From assembly GCA_016930675.1 (NCBI GenBank), contig JAFGGG010000012.1:1-32765 (forward strand): a stretch of DNA of 32,765 nt, read 5' to 3'. This stretch comes from Spirochaetales bacterium (GTDB lineage: Bacteria; Spirochaetota; Spirochaetia; SZUA-6; RPPD01). Shown here piece after piece: positions 22,650 through 31,216 of this stretch; position 1 is the stretch's first letter; every line of letters begins with the position of its first letter. A program made the translations under genes and the position numbers. Below the pieces are notes generated by a model that saw nothing but the letters and a program-made list of their open reading frames with translations, had not been told where the DNA came from and did no database searches.

Positions 22650-23747
22650 CTATTGTAATTTATAGATGATGTGAGGATTAGCTTTGGTTGCCTTATTGTA
22701 ATAGGAGACGTTAAAACAAAGAGGTCCAGACAGGTGAATGCGATTGATATAAGGGATAAACAGATCGGTTTCCTGCCGGGTTTTTACGGCAAAACCGTAA
22801 TGCCTATTTTTATACGGAAGTTTTTTGTTTTGTAGTATATGCTCATGAACAAACTGTTTGTGGGCGTTGATCCTGTTACAAATGTAATCATTCATTTTTG
22901 GAATCACTTCTTTGGCCTGGCTTTTTATAAGAGGGATAAATCCCCGCTCCAGTTCCACGCCCATGCTGTTGCGGCACGCTGTCATGGCGGCGAACAGAGT
23001 TGTGCCTGTTCCCAGAAAGGGATCCACAACAAGATCGCCTTGTACGGAAAACATGTTAATCAATCTGTAGGCCAGTTCAAAAGGATAGGCCGCGCTGCGT
23101 TTTCTTACTTTGGTCCTGGGCAGGATCTGTCTTACTCCGTTTAAATCCCACCTGTCCGAGTACCATGTATTGCGTTCTTCCCAAAACAGAGCGCTTTGTC
23201 GGCGGCCCAGTTTTTGTTCCCGGTTTGAAAACTCCCGTTTTGCCCCCTTGCGAAAAATCAATATATATTCATGCTCTAAGGTCACATAGGCCCCGGCCGC
23301 AAGCATGCCGGAACCCATAAACTTATTTGGAGCGTTGGTCGGTTTCCACCATAGTATAATGGGGAGTGCATCAAACTGCAGTTCGAAGAAACGCTTCTGA
23401 ATTATTGTGTGATTAGGATATAATTGGAAACTGTTTCCCACAGTTCTGGTTGCATCTCCAATATTGATACAGACAAATCCTCCGGGCTTAAGAGTGCGCT
23501 TTATTTCCAGCCATACCGGGTCCAACAGCTTGTGCATTAATAGAAATGCTTTTTTCCCAAGACCATGCTCCATAAGATTTTTTATTTCAGGATGTTGGGC
23601 TGTAAAGAGAGTGTCCCACATTTCAATCATGGGGTAGGGCGGTGAGGTTACTACAAGATCCACGCTTTCATCAGGAATGCGGTCCAGTGATTGGGCATCG
23701 CCTATGGCTATTTCATGCGTGGTATCAGCGATTCCTTGAGTATTCAT
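22650..23747 (-). CDS. orphan beta-class DNA (probably N4-cytosine) methyltransferase
   Basis: 365 residues. The catalytic motif TSPPYPMIEMWD comes first (residues 34-45), and the SAM motif VVDPFLGTGTTLFAAM comes last, which is the permuted order of beta-class amino-methyltransferases. SPPY is more typical of N4-cytosine than of N6-adenine enzymes (N/DPPY). The middle (about 140-240) is probably the DNA recognition region. No restriction nuclease is near, so it is either a solitary regulatory methyltransferase or a remnant. It lies 21 nt after the MshEN-like gene on the same strand and so is probably cotranscribed. Its target site cannot be predicted. Confidence 0.85.
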   Translation of the reverse strand: MNTQGIADTTHEIAIGDAQSLDRIPDESVDLVVTSPPYPMIEMWDTLFTAQHPEIKNLMEHGLGKKAFLLMHKLLDPVWLEIKRTLKPGGFVCINIGDATRTVGNSFQLYPNHTIIQKRFFELQFDALPIILWWKPTNAPNKFMGSGMLAAGAYVTLEHEYILIFRKGAKREFSNREQKLGRRQSALFWEERNTWYSDRWDLNGVRQILPRTKVRKRSAAYPFELAYRLINMFSVQGDLVVDPFLGTGTTLFAAMTACRNSMGVELERGFIPLIKSQAKEVIPKMNDYICNRINAHKQFVHEHILQNKKLPYKNRHYGFAVKTRQETDLFIPYINRIHLSGPLCFNVSYYNKATKANPHIIYKLQ

Positions 23748-23768
23748 GGCCGGATTTGCTCCCGTGTG

Positions 23769-23966
23769 TTATACTTCTTTGGCCGAAAGATATTTTAACA
23801 GAGTATCCGGATCAATATATCCCAGTTCGATGGCCATGACCCCAAACAGACTGGCATCGCCTGCCTGCTGGCGTTTTAAGATGTCGTCAACCTGGTCCTG
23901 TGTCATGGCGCCGATCCGTACCAGTCCTTGGCCGATTTTTTCTTCCCGATCTTTCAGGTCGTCCAT
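23769..23966 (-). CDS. 65-residue MshEN-like domain protein
   Basis: A complete short protein: KIGQGLVRIGAMTQDQVDDI, then LFGVMAIELGYIDPDTLLKYL. The pattern G-x-L-x-x-x-G-x-[LM]-[TS]-x-x-Q...G-x-x-x-x-E-L-G-Y-I matches the N-terminal helical modules (MshEN / GSPII_E_N) of type II and IV secretion ATPases. In those proteins this domain can bind cyclic di-GMP. A free-standing copy is unusual; it may be a c-di-GMP-responsive or protein-binding adaptor. The ribosome binding site is excellent (GGGGGG 8 nt upstream). It is the first gene of a unit with the DNA methyltransferase, 21 nt apart. Function beyond the fold is inference. Confidence 0.72.
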   Translation of the reverse strand: MDDLKDREEKIGQGLVRIGAMTQDQVDDILKRQQAGDASLFGVMAIELGYIDPDTLLKYLSAKEV

Positions 23967-24053
23967 AGATGAATTCCCCCCGTATCTCTCTATACTACCT
24001 TAAAGTATATATTGTCTGCCGGCAAATTTACAATACGGCAATTTTATTTTGCT

Positions 24054-24081
24054 TTTACATAAGCGGTAATTTTGGTATATT
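24054..24081 (+). promoter_or_regulatory. promoter of the 24112 gene
   Basis: TTTACA (24054-24059), a 16-nt spacer and TATATT (24076-24081) match a housekeeping promoter well. It would start transcription near 24088, about 24 nt before the ATG. On the other strand TTGTAA (24033-24028) with TATACT 18 nt on could serve the MshEN gene. Confidence 0.5.
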
Positions 24082-24111
24082 AGGTTTATCTAAAATATAT
24101 TTAGGTAAGGT

Positions 24112-24546
24112 ATGAAACAGAAAAATGACAAAGATAAAAGCATTGTAAGAGTACAGCAAAACGATCTTCCGTCTAATGCCGATCTTAAAATGCTTATTGA
24201 AAGAATATTGGATCGTTTTGAGAATTGGAAGATGAAAGCCGAAACCAATCCCAATCCCCGCCTGGCTCACTCTTTGAAAAATATTATTACCCTCGTCGAT
24301 TCCATAACCAGGTTTACGGAATCAAAGATAAATTTTTCATATAAAAACCTTACCAGGCAGATGTCTGTTTTAATTGAAGCCGTGGCCAAGTTGAACAGAA
24401 CCATTACCGATGCCTTGATGGGTGATGATATTCTTGATGAAAATGAAGAAATTCGGGTTAATGAAGTTCTTATGGAGATGGTGCGTGCTGCAGTTGATCT
24501 GATTGTTATTGTGCAGCAGTCTTTTGGAATCAACAAAGATCGTTGA
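24112..24546 (+). CDS. unknown small helical protein
   Basis: 144 residues with no recognised family. There is a charged, Lys/Asp-rich N-terminal tail (about 30 residues), then three or four long amphipathic helices (ADLKMLIERILDRFENWKMK, SLKNIITLVDSITRF, SVLIEAVAKLNRTITDAL, EVLMEMVRAAVDLIVIVQQS). No signal peptide or membrane helix, so probably cytoplasmic. Its own promoter and an ordered codon pattern support a real gene. The upstream ribosome binding site (GGTAAGG) is very close to the ATG. It runs divergently from the MshEN-like gene and lies 119 nt ahead of the LRR lipoprotein. Confidence 0.6.
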   Translation: MKQKNDKDKSIVRVQQNDLPSNADLKMLIERILDRFENWKMKAETNPNPRLAHSLKNIITLVDSITRFTESKINFSYKNLTRQMSVLIEAVAKLNRTITDALMGDDILDENEEIRVNEVLMEMVRAAVDLIVIVQQSFGINKDR

Positions 24547-24665
24547 GGTTTTTGTTGCGGTTCAAGGCACCACTATGAAAATTATTTGACTTATCCAATT
24601 ACATATATAAACTTTAACAATGAAATGCTCTTTTTTATTGGTACGTATAACCATGGAGGAAGTAC

Positions 24666-25952
24666 ATGTTGAAAAAACTGTCTTTGCTATTATTAATGAG
24701 TATCTGCTTATTCCGGTGCGGATCAAGTGACGGATTAGGTGCGATTAAAACGTTTATTGTAGTAGGTGATCGGGGGGAAATCAACTATTATTCCGCGCAT
24801 GCGGGAGATGTAATTCAGGTAGTCATTAGCGGGGGGAGGCTGCTTCCGCTTTTTTATAATGGCGAAGATAGAATATCGTTGTCTTCAAGTCAAAACTTTG
24901 TCTATGCAAATGATAGCAAGTATGCCGTGAGAGTGAGTACGCAACAAGATATTTCATTAATAAATAATGAGGTCAAAGTTGTATGGATTATAAATCCCAG
25001 AGTAATGACTGAAGATTTTTTTAGCAAACTTAAACCTTATGAAGAGAAAATCGCGCTGAAAATCAGTGTCGGTGATTTTCAGCCGAAAATATTAAACGCA
25101 CTGCCGAATTTGAAATATATCGATATCGATTGGAAGAACATGCGGGACGATGATCTTATTTTAATCTCGGAAATTCTTCCCAATCTCCGTTACCTCAGTG
25201 TTCGTTTTTCACAGGTAAGTAATCGAGGCGTGATTCAAGGCGTAAGCCGTTTGAAGAATATATATTATTTAAGTTTATGGAGTACGAATGTAACCGACGA
25301 AGCGGTAATCAATGGCATATCTCGGCTTAAAAACTTAAGATATCTGAATTTAATGTCTACTGCCGTATCCGACGGCGGCATTTTACGAGGTATTACGCAG
25401 CTAGGAAATATTATCTCCCTTCAGTTGGAAAGCACCCAGGTGGGGGACGACGCGTGCATTAATGGAATTGCCAAGTTGAATAAGTTGACTCAATTATCTC
25501 TGGGCGGCACTAAAGTAACCGACAGCGGTGTGGTGAATGGAATTTCCAAATTGGCGCAACTTGCTTGTCTGGATTTGGGTTTTAATGAATTGAGTGATGT
25601 CTCGGTGGTAAATGGATTGCATCAGCTTGAAAACTTAAGATTTCTTTCCTTGAACCGCACCAAGGTGGGTGACCAGGGTATTTTACAGGGAATCTCTGCG
25701 CTTACTAATTTGGAGCATCTCTATCTGACAGGTACGGCCATAACCGATCAAGGTGTTGTCCAAGGTATTTCAAAGTTGACGCATCTTAACACCCTGTTTT
25801 TATCTGATACGGCAATTGGCAACGAAAGTGTAAGTAACGGTCTTGTTCATTTAACAGGTCTTAAGCGGCTTTTTTTAAGCGGCACCAATATCACCCAATC
25901 GGAGATTGACGAGTTAAAGGAACGACTGCAAGATTGTGAAATCTATTTTTAA
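24666..25952 (+). CDS. leucine-rich-repeat lipoprotein
   Basis: 428 residues. The signal peptide ends in LFRC (lipidated Cys18), so it is a lipoprotein in the inner or outer membrane. Residues 22-110 form a beta-rich domain with no name I can give. From about 181 to 405 there are nine repeats of 25 residues of the form V-x-D-x-[GA]-[VI]-x-x-G-[IV]-x-x-L-x-x-L-x-x-L-x-L-x-x-T, followed by a helical cap. LRR arrays bind proteins or host ligands, so a surface adhesion or sensor role is likely. GGAGG stands 7 nt before the ATG. It precedes the chemoreceptor gene by 27 nt, so the two may be cotranscribed. Confidence 0.85.
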   Translation: MLKKLSLLLLMSICLFRCGSSDGLGAIKTFIVVGDRGEINYYSAHAGDVIQVVISGGRLLPLFYNGEDRISLSSSQNFVYANDSKYAVRVSTQQDISLINNEVKVVWIINPRVMTEDFFSKLKPYEEKIALKISVGDFQPKILNALPNLKYIDIDWKNMRDDDLILISEILPNLRYLSVRFSQVSNRGVIQGVSRLKNIYYLSLWSTNVTDEAVINGISRLKNLRYLNLMSTAVSDGGILRGITQLGNIISLQLESTQVGDDACINGIAKLNKLTQLSLGGTKVTDSGVVNGISKLAQLACLDLGFNELSDVSVVNGLHQLENLRFLSLNRTKVGDQGILQGISALTNLEHLYLTGTAITDQGVVQGISKLTHLNTLFLSDTAIGNESVSNGLVHLTGLKRLFLSGTNITQSEIDELKERLQDCEIYF

Positions 25953-25979
25953 CAAGCATATGTGCTTGACGTAAGAGCA

Positions 25980-28007
25980 ATGAAAATAAGCATATTAAAC
26001 AGAAATAGTTTGAGAATTAAAATCCTGCTGATTGTCATAATAAGTATCGTAATCCTTGCCGGCTATAAAATAATGCTGGGAAGCTACCTCATGGGCTTTA
26101 CCACGGAGACGGATCAAACATATAAATTGTTGGGTTATCTATCTTTGTTGCTCTGTTCGCTGATCGGTCTGTCAGTATTTTATATACTCTTAAAGCCGTT
26201 CCAAATTTTCTATAATTTAGCCTCTGCCAATCAGCAAATTCCTGAAAATATATTTGCAAAAGCTAAATTCATTTCAAGGAAAATGCCTGTGCCGGTTTTT
26301 CTGCTTAATTTGGGCTTTTATGTAATTTCATCGTTCATCATGTACGTTCTTATTTATAGTAAAGTGCCCGATGCTTCCGAAGGACTGCGTTTCGGGATCT
26401 TTAATCTTGTTACCAATCTCTCCACCGGATTTATAGCGGCTTTGGTGCAGCTTACGTTTATTGATTTTATGCTTAACAAGCCCAGGCAGTTATTGAAAGT
26501 ACATTATATAAAGGGAGAAAAGGAATTAAGCGTAAAGTCCAGGCTGCTGCTCTTTACGGCGGCGACTATCTTTTACCTGTTAAGCTTTATCGCCATACCT
26601 GCTTATAATAAGCTGCATAATCAGGCGCTTTTTAAAGAAAAGGTCCATACCCTGCTTTTAAGTCCTGCTTCCAAAACAGAGATTTATGATCAGCTTAAAA
26701 ATGAACTTGCGGATGATGTTTCGCTTGAATACTCATACAATACGGTATTTATAAGCGTGGGGCTCTTCATTATTATTATGGTATCGGGATTGGTTATTTT
26801 CATGGAGTTTGACAGCCGGTTGAGGAATATAAAATCACATATTGTTCAGTTGACCGAAGCGGGCGGCGATTTAAGCAGGCGTTTCCATATCATCAGATAT
26901 GATGAAATCGGAAGGCTTACCTTTGTCTTAAATAATTTTATTCAGTTTCTGGCGGATGTGTTTCGCAAAGTGCAAATAACCATTTATGATGTGCGTAACT
27001 CCACGGATGAACTTGATAAGTCCTTTTCGATTGCCGGGGAAGAGATTGAAAAAATGATCGGGCAAACAGAGAATTTACACGACGTACTCAAAGAGCAGCG
27101 TAGTATCACTGAAAATACAACCGGAGAACTGGACAAAACACTTGCCTCAGTAGAAATGGTTGCCACGCGTATTAATGATCAGTCCGCTGTTATTGAGCAG
27201 AATTCGGCTTCGATCGTGGAGATGACGGAAAATATTAATTCCGTGAACAAAAACACCCAGAACGCCAGACATATCACAAACAAACTGGAAGATTCCAGCC
27301 AACAGGGCAGCAGTGCCGTTACCAACACTATCGAGGCCATCCATGATATAGCCGTCTTTCTTAAGAAGGTTAAGGAAGCTATTGAAGTAATCGGTACAAT
27401 CTCGAGTCAGACAAATATTCTGGCCATGAATGCGGCTATCGAAGCCGCTCATGCCGGGGAGTATGGCAAGGGATTCGCGGTTGTTGCGGATGAGGTCAGA
27501 AAGTTGGCCGAACTCTCCACAGAAAGCGCGCAAGAGATCCTGACTATTATGCACGCCATGGAAGAAAAGATAGAACGGACAGTAGAGCTTTCCCAGCAGT
27601 CCGGGACGTCCTTATCGTCAATTATCGACGGTATGCAGAACTCTACCAATTTGGTAACTCAGATTGCTGAAACCATGTCCGAGCAGGCCAGGGGGGCCGA
27701 TTATATCCGCGATTCGTTTACGAATTTATTACAGGTCACCGAAGAACTTAAGGAATTTATTGCTCAACAATCCATGGTAAGTGACAAGCTTAAAAATGAA
27801 ATGACCAGATTTATAGATTACTCACTTTCAATTCAAAAGACATTAGAAGGGCTTGTACAAAGCGATCAAAGAGTGAAGCAAGAGGTGCGCAGCGTCATAA
27901 AAATATCGGAGATAAATAAGCTGCTGGTTGATGATCTGTTTAAATTGATCAATAGATTCAAGTTTGAAGAGAAAGCGCCCGAGCAGTTCTTTGCGGACGG
28001 CGATTAA
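25980..28007 (+). CDS. methyl-accepting chemotaxis protein with six membrane helices
   Basis: 675 residues from ATG 25980; a GTG at 25962 adds six but has no ribosome binding site. Helices lie near residues 11-33, 52-72, 106-126, 140-163, 189-209 and 255-277, so the N-terminal half is a membrane-embedded sensor rather than a periplasmic ligand domain. A HAMP domain follows (about 280-330; [20 protein letters not shown]). The signalling tip is [20 protein letters not shown], continuing [19 protein letters not shown], which contacts CheW and CheA. The multi-helix input is less common than two-helix receptors. It lies just after the LRR lipoprotein gene. The CheW at 2716 is the only chemotaxis partner in view. 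Confidence 0.9.
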   Translation: MKISILNRNSLRIKILLIVIISIVILAGYKIMLGSYLMGFTTETDQTYKLLGYLSLLLCSLIGLSVFYILLKPFQIFYNLASANQQIPENIFAKAKFISRKMPVPVFLLNLGFYVISSFIMYVLIYSKVPDASEGLRFGIFNLVTNLSTGFIAALVQLTFIDFMLNKPRQLLKVHYIKGEKELSVKSRLLLFTAATIFYLLSFIAIPAYNKLHNQALFKEKVHTLLLSPASKTEIYDQLKNELADDVSLEYSYNTVFISVGLFIIIMVSGLVIFMEFDSRLRNIKSHIVQLTEAGGDLSRRFHIIRYDEIGRLTFVLNNFIQFLADVFRKVQITIYDVRNSTDELDKSFSIAGEEIEKMIGQTENLHDVLKEQRSITENTTGELDKTLASVEMVATRINDQSAVIEQNSASIVEMTENINSVNKNTQNARHITNKLEDSSQQGSSAVTNTIEAIHDIAVFLKKVKEAIEVIGTISSQTNILAMNAAIEAAHAGEYGKGFAVVADEVRKLAELSTESAQEILTIMHAMEEKIERTVELSQQSGTSLSSIIDGMQNSTNLVTQIAETMSEQARGADYIRDSFTNLLQVTEELKEFIAQQSMVSDKLKNEMTRFIDYSLSIQKTLEGLVQSDQRVKQEVRSVIKISEINKLLVDDLFKLINRFKFEEKAPEQFFADGD

Positions 28008-28117
28008 TTTTTAATTTTCAGAAAGCATAAATTCAGCCTACAACCGCTCTTAAATGAAAAACCATTCGCTTTTCATCTAAAAAACAAACGAATGCTCGTT
28101 TTATTTTAATTAACTTA

Positions 28118-28146
28118 TTGACTAAAAAAAACGCATGGGCTATAAT
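28118..28146 (+). promoter_or_regulatory. consensus promoter of the beta-glucanase gene
   Basis: TTGACT (28118-28123), a 17-nt spacer (28124-28140) and TATAAT (28141-28146), near-perfect for the housekeeping sigma factor. Transcription would start about 28153, giving a 137-nt leader. Directly past the start lies a palindrome (28163-28179), placed where a repressor would block a strong promoter. Confidence 0.75.
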
Positions 28147-28162
28147 TTGCTTATACCAATAA

Positions 28163-28179
28163 GTATAATGATATTATAC
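28163..28179. promoter_or_regulatory. operator-like palindrome at the glucanase promoter
   Basis: GTATAAT-GAT-ATTATAC is a perfect 7-bp inverted repeat about 10-26 nt past the predicted transcription start. Upstream TTATAC (28151-28156) pairs with GTATAA (28163-28168), so two half-sites overlap. The position fits a repressor. Which protein binds is unknown, and no regulator gene is adjacent. Confidence 0.45.
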
Positions 28180-28232
28180 CTATAACTGGTTGCAGATTGA
28201 ACATCTTTATTTGGAACAGGGAGGTGATGCGT

Positions 28233-28265
28233 ATGTGTGTAGCTGTTTTCTATCGGCTGGAATAA
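28233..28265 (+). CDS. ten-residue leader peptide before the glucanase
   Basis: ATG 28233 to TAA 28263-28265 encodes MCVAVFYRLE. It is preceded 8 nt away by GGAGGTGAT (28220-28228), which pairs with the whole nine-base 16S anti-Shine-Dalgarno tail, so it is very likely translated. The reading frame is that of the glucanase, whose ATG follows 24 nt after the stop. It may couple or regulate translation of the glucanase. Peptide function is inference. Confidence 0.5.
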   Translation: MCVAVFYRLE

Positions 28266-28289
28266 CGATTTATAATAAAGGAGGTTTTT

Positions 28290-29738
28290 ATGTTAAAGAA
28301 GTATGGAGTAATTTTTATAGCCACCTTAATCATATTTGCTTTTGTGACATGTGATGTAGCGTATGAAGCGGGTGAAGAAGCCGCAGGAGCCGATAGGGCC
28401 ATCAATGACCTCGGTTGTAAATATATTGATACGGACACAGCTCAGATCTGGATCGATGCCGGTGACGCAGGCTGGGTTGATGTGCATTATCGAGTGAACA
28501 ATGGCGGCCAGCTTAATTACAGGATGACAAGAAGCGGCAGTTATTTTTACCGCGATGTCAACGGTTTAAGTTCCGGGGATCTGATAGACTATTCATTTAC
28601 CATAGGTTTTTACTCAGGAGCCCAGGATACCGGGTGGTACACCTACACCCATGGCAGTACCACTCCCACACCTACTCCCACACCTACAGCAACTTCAGAT
28701 ACCTACACACAAGGATGCACCTCTATTGACTCGGATTCAGCACAGATTTGGATTGATGTGGCTGATACCGGTTGGATTGATGTCCATTACCGCGTAAACA
28801 GCGGTCGTCAGCGCAATTACAGGATGACAAAAAGCGGTACCTACTTTTACCGCAATGTGAATCGCTTAAACTCAGGTGACAGAATAGATTATTCATTTAC
28901 TATCGGTTACAACTCAGGAGCTGTGGATACCGGGTGGTACACCTACACCCATGGCAGTACCACTCCCACACCTACTCCCACCCCCACGCCGACCCCGACT
29001 TCGACAACCACACCCACTCCTACACCGACTTCCACAGACGGCTGGCAGCTTATCTGGAGTGACGAGTTCAACAGCGGGTCAACACTGAATTCGGCGTATT
29101 GGAACTATGAAACCGGAGGCAGCGGATGGGGAAATAACGAGCTGCAGTACTATACCGACAGATCCACAAATGTGAGAGTCAATAACGGCTGTCTGGAAAT
29201 AATCGCCCGTCTGGAAAGTTACGGGGGGATGAGTTATACATCGGCGCGGGTACGGACCAATCACAAAGTCTATCATACATACGGTAGAATTCAGGCGCGA
29301 ATCAGACTTTCAGGCACAGGCATGGGTTTATGGCCCGCTTTCTGGATGTTGGGAAATAATTTCGACGGTTCAAACTGGCCTGCCTGCGGAGAAATCGACA
29401 TTTTGGAGCATATTAACAATAATCCTGAAATTCACGGGACCATTCACTGGAACGGCCCCGACGGCTACGCTTATTACGGAGGACAGACAAATTGCAATGT
29501 TACGCAATGGCACACATTCGAGATTATCTGGGATTCCTCTTCCATCAAATGGTATGTAGACGGTGTTCAGTATCATGAGGCCGATATCCTCAACAATGTT
29601 AACAGTACTGAAGAGTTTCATCTGCCGTTCTTTATGATTCTTAATATTGCGGTCGGCGGCAACTGGCCGGGATTTGAGATCGATAGCAGTATGTTTCCCG
29701 TAACCATGTATGTCGACTGGATTCGCTGGTATCAGTAA
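28290..29738 (+). CDS. lipoprotein beta-1,3-glucanase: two CBM56-like modules and GH16
   Basis: 482 residues. Signal peptide with lipobox FVTC (Cys21). Two modules of about 80 residues (about 41-119 and 139-220) share AQIWID, GWxDVHYRVN and NYRMT, and match the CBM56 family that binds beta-1,3-glucan. Proline-threonine linkers follow each module (about 123-137 and 223-251). The GH16 laminarinase domain has the catalytic sequence GEIDILEH (Glu368 nucleophile, Asp370, Glu373 acid/base) and WPAFWMLG. It should cut laminarin or curdlan on the cell surface. A 57-bp exact repeat 300 bp apart shows recent module duplication. It has its own promoter, operator-like palindrome and leader ORF. GGAGG precedes the ATG. 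Confidence 0.88.
   Translation: MLKKYGVIFIATLIIFAFVTCDVAYEAGEEAAGADRAINDLGCKYIDTDTAQIWIDAGDAGWVDVHYRVNNGGQLNYRMTRSGSYFYRDVNGLSSGDLIDYSFTIGFYSGAQDTGWYTYTHGSTTPTPTPTPTATSDTYTQGCTSIDSDSAQIWIDVADTGWIDVHYRVNSGRQRNYRMTKSGTYFYRNVNRLNSGDRIDYSFTIGYNSGAVDTGWYTYTHGSTTPTPTPTPTPTPTSTTTPTPTPTSTDGWQLIWSDEFNSGSTLNSAYWNYETGGSGWGNNELQYYTDRSTNVRVNNGCLEIIARLESYGGMSYTSARVRTNHKVYHTYGRIQARIRLSGTGMGLWPAFWMLGNNFDGSNWPACGEIDILEHINNNPEIHGTIHWNGPDGYAYYGGQTNCNVTQWHTFEIIWDSSSIKWYVDGVQYHEADILNNVNSTEEFHLPFFMILNIAVGGNWPGFEIDSSMFPVTMYVDWIRWYQ
28625..28981 (+). repeat. 57-bp direct repeat within the glucanase gene
   Basis: Bases 28625-28681 and 28925-28981 are identical over 57 bp and lie exactly 300 bp (100 codons) apart. 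They cover the end of each CBM56-like module and the start of each Pro-Thr linker. The modules otherwise differ, so this stretch is either recently duplicated or kept alike by gene conversion. Recombination across it would remove one module in frame. Confidence 0.85.
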
Positions 29739-29772
29739 CGTGTAGTAAGCAGAATGTAAAAATAGTTCATAT

Positions 29773-29818
29773 AAAAAGAGAGGTTCGATCATGCAATCGG
29801 TTAACCTCTCTTTTTTTA
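29773..29818. terminator. bidirectional terminator between glucanase and dehydrogenase genes
   Basis: A 13-bp stem, AAAAAGAGAGGTT (29773-29785) with AACCTCTCTTTTT (29803-29815), with inner CGAT/ATCG pairing and a T-run on the plus strand; the opposite strand also ends in U residues. It serves the convergent glucanase and dehydrogenase genes. Confidence 0.85.
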
Positions 29819-31105
29819 TTTTTTATTTAAATGACTGTCTAAAAACTTTTTTTCCCGATCAGCATCCCAGCGGTCGACGTACATGAGTTCACTGACGGAT
29901 GCATGCGGATATATGATAACCCTGCCGTTAATTTGATTTGATTCTATTAATTGCAATACAGCCGGAGTGTGTTCCAAAGAGGCGATCCCGGCAACATAGT
30001 TGCCGGGATCGAGCCGGTGTTCGGAAAAGGTTTGTAAAGCCGCATGTACATCGGCCGGGTCGCCGCCGCTGGAACCGATAATTGTTATTTCATCATAGTG
30101 CACTTGTCTGGAGTCGACCTGCAAGAATCTTTCTGATACGGATAATCCTCCGAATAGATTGATAACCGCCTTTGCATTGAGAAGAGAAAATGCCTGCTGC
30201 TGAACCTGATTTGAGCCCACCGCCACTATGATATCGTCAGCACCTTTATTATTACTTATGCGCATAAGATACTCTGATAATTTTGCCGCAGGCACCGCCT
30301 GGAACTCAATTCCTTTGTCTTCAGCCTTTTGCCGTAAGTTTTGTTGTGCCTGATTAAGGCGTTCTGTATTTATATCGCTTATTATCAGATGGCGGGGATT
30401 AAAGCGAAGCGCCATTTCACAATTTATTCTCCCCATTATTCCAGCGCCTATTATTAATGTGATGCCGCCCGGGAGAATTCCGTGTATCAGACTTGCGGCT
30501 GTGGTTGATTTTTTTTTGATGAAATGCATATGACGCTTTTGAGCGGAAATCACACAGCTTACGGGTTCGGCCAGCGCTGCTGCAAAATAGGGGATGTCAT
30601 CATCACTAAGCGGAATAAGACAACCGCCTTCCAGGACTTCCTCCTGAATGAGGATATACCGGGCGAGACAGCCTCCCAATGTATAACCCACGGCGCATTT
30701 TTGCATGTCCCGGGCGTTGTTAAGATAGCGTTCGCGATGTACGATCGGTCTGAGGTCAACGGCCGGCTGTAGGGCGCAGCGTTGTCCTATTGAGTACGTG
30801 CTTTTAAGGTTGTTTCCGATCTTAATTATGGTAAGAGACCCTTCGTCCCCCAAAATTATCGGGTAGTGCTCCGGATCCCAGCCGTTCAGCAGGGGATGCT
30901 CACGGCCTTGTTTAATGATTTTTAACAGCGAAGTGCACACACCGGCCGCATCCACACGGCAGAGCAGCTGGTTGTCCCCAACTTGAGGGACGGCGGTTCT
31001 GTCAACAACAAGCTTATTGAATCCTTTTCCCTTTAGGATAACCGCTTTCATGGTATCGGGAATCTGTGGTGGAATACAAGAAGAATATAGCTTGGCATCA
31101 TCCAT
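29816..31105 (-). CDS. medium-chain (zinc-type) dehydrogenase
   Basis: 429 residues of the alcohol dehydrogenase/MDR fold: MKAVILKGKGF starts the GroES-like half, AGVCTSLLK carries the first metal Cys (Cys57), and TLIIGAGIMGRINCEMAL is the NAD(P)-binding glycine loop. The usual GHE metal motif reads GDE (Asp87-Glu88), and AEPVS supplies the third ligand position. The four-cysteine structural zinc lobe is absent. Similar domain order is seen in sugar-phosphate reductases such as L-sorbose-1-phosphate reductase, but the substrate is not proven. A start at Met19 (31051) would give the canonical N-terminus; neither start has a Shine-Dalgarno sequence. It is convergent with the glucanase and divergent from the MltG-like gene. 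Confidence 0.75.
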   Translation of the reverse strand: MDDAKLYSSCIPPQIPDTMKAVILKGKGFNKLVVDRTAVPQVGDNQLLCRVDAAGVCTSLLKIIKQGREHPLLNGWDPEHYPIILGDEGSLTIIKIGNNLKSTYSIGQRCALQPAVDLRPIVHRERYLNNARDMQKCAVGYTLGGCLARYILIQEEVLEGGCLIPLSDDDIPYFAAALAEPVSCVISAQKRHMHFIKKKSTTAASLIHGILPGGITLIIGAGIMGRINCEMALRFNPRHLIISDINTERLNQAQQNLRQKAEDKGIEFQAVPAAKLSEYLMRISNNKGADDIIVAVGSNQVQQQAFSLLNAKAVINLFGGLSVSERFLQVDSRQVHYDEITIIGSSGGDPADVHAALQTFSEHRLDPGNYVAGIASLEHTPAVLQLIESNQINGRVIIYPHASVSELMYVDRWDADREKKFLDSHLNKK

Positions 31106-31216
31106 ATAATATCATTGGCATAAATCGCTATGTTTTACAATAATTAGGAAGCGTATAGATTTTAATAAGGTACTTGATTAAAATAAAAAAATAGGTAAAT
31201 CTTTTCACAAAAAATT

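Noticed and set aside
25208..25930. CRISPR-like regular repeats of about 75 bp
   Set aside because: They are degenerate codons of leucine-rich repeats, not identical DNA repeats with spacers.
27147..27554. Minus-strand open frame of 135 codons
   Set aside because: Shadow of the conserved MCP signalling domain.
29370..29792. Minus-strand open frame of 140 codons
   Set aside because: Opposes the GH16 catalytic domain and crosses the bidirectional terminator.
29781..29800. GGTTCGATC-like string resembling a tRNA T-loop
   Set aside because: It is the inner part of a terminator hairpin; no acceptor or anticodon stem is present.
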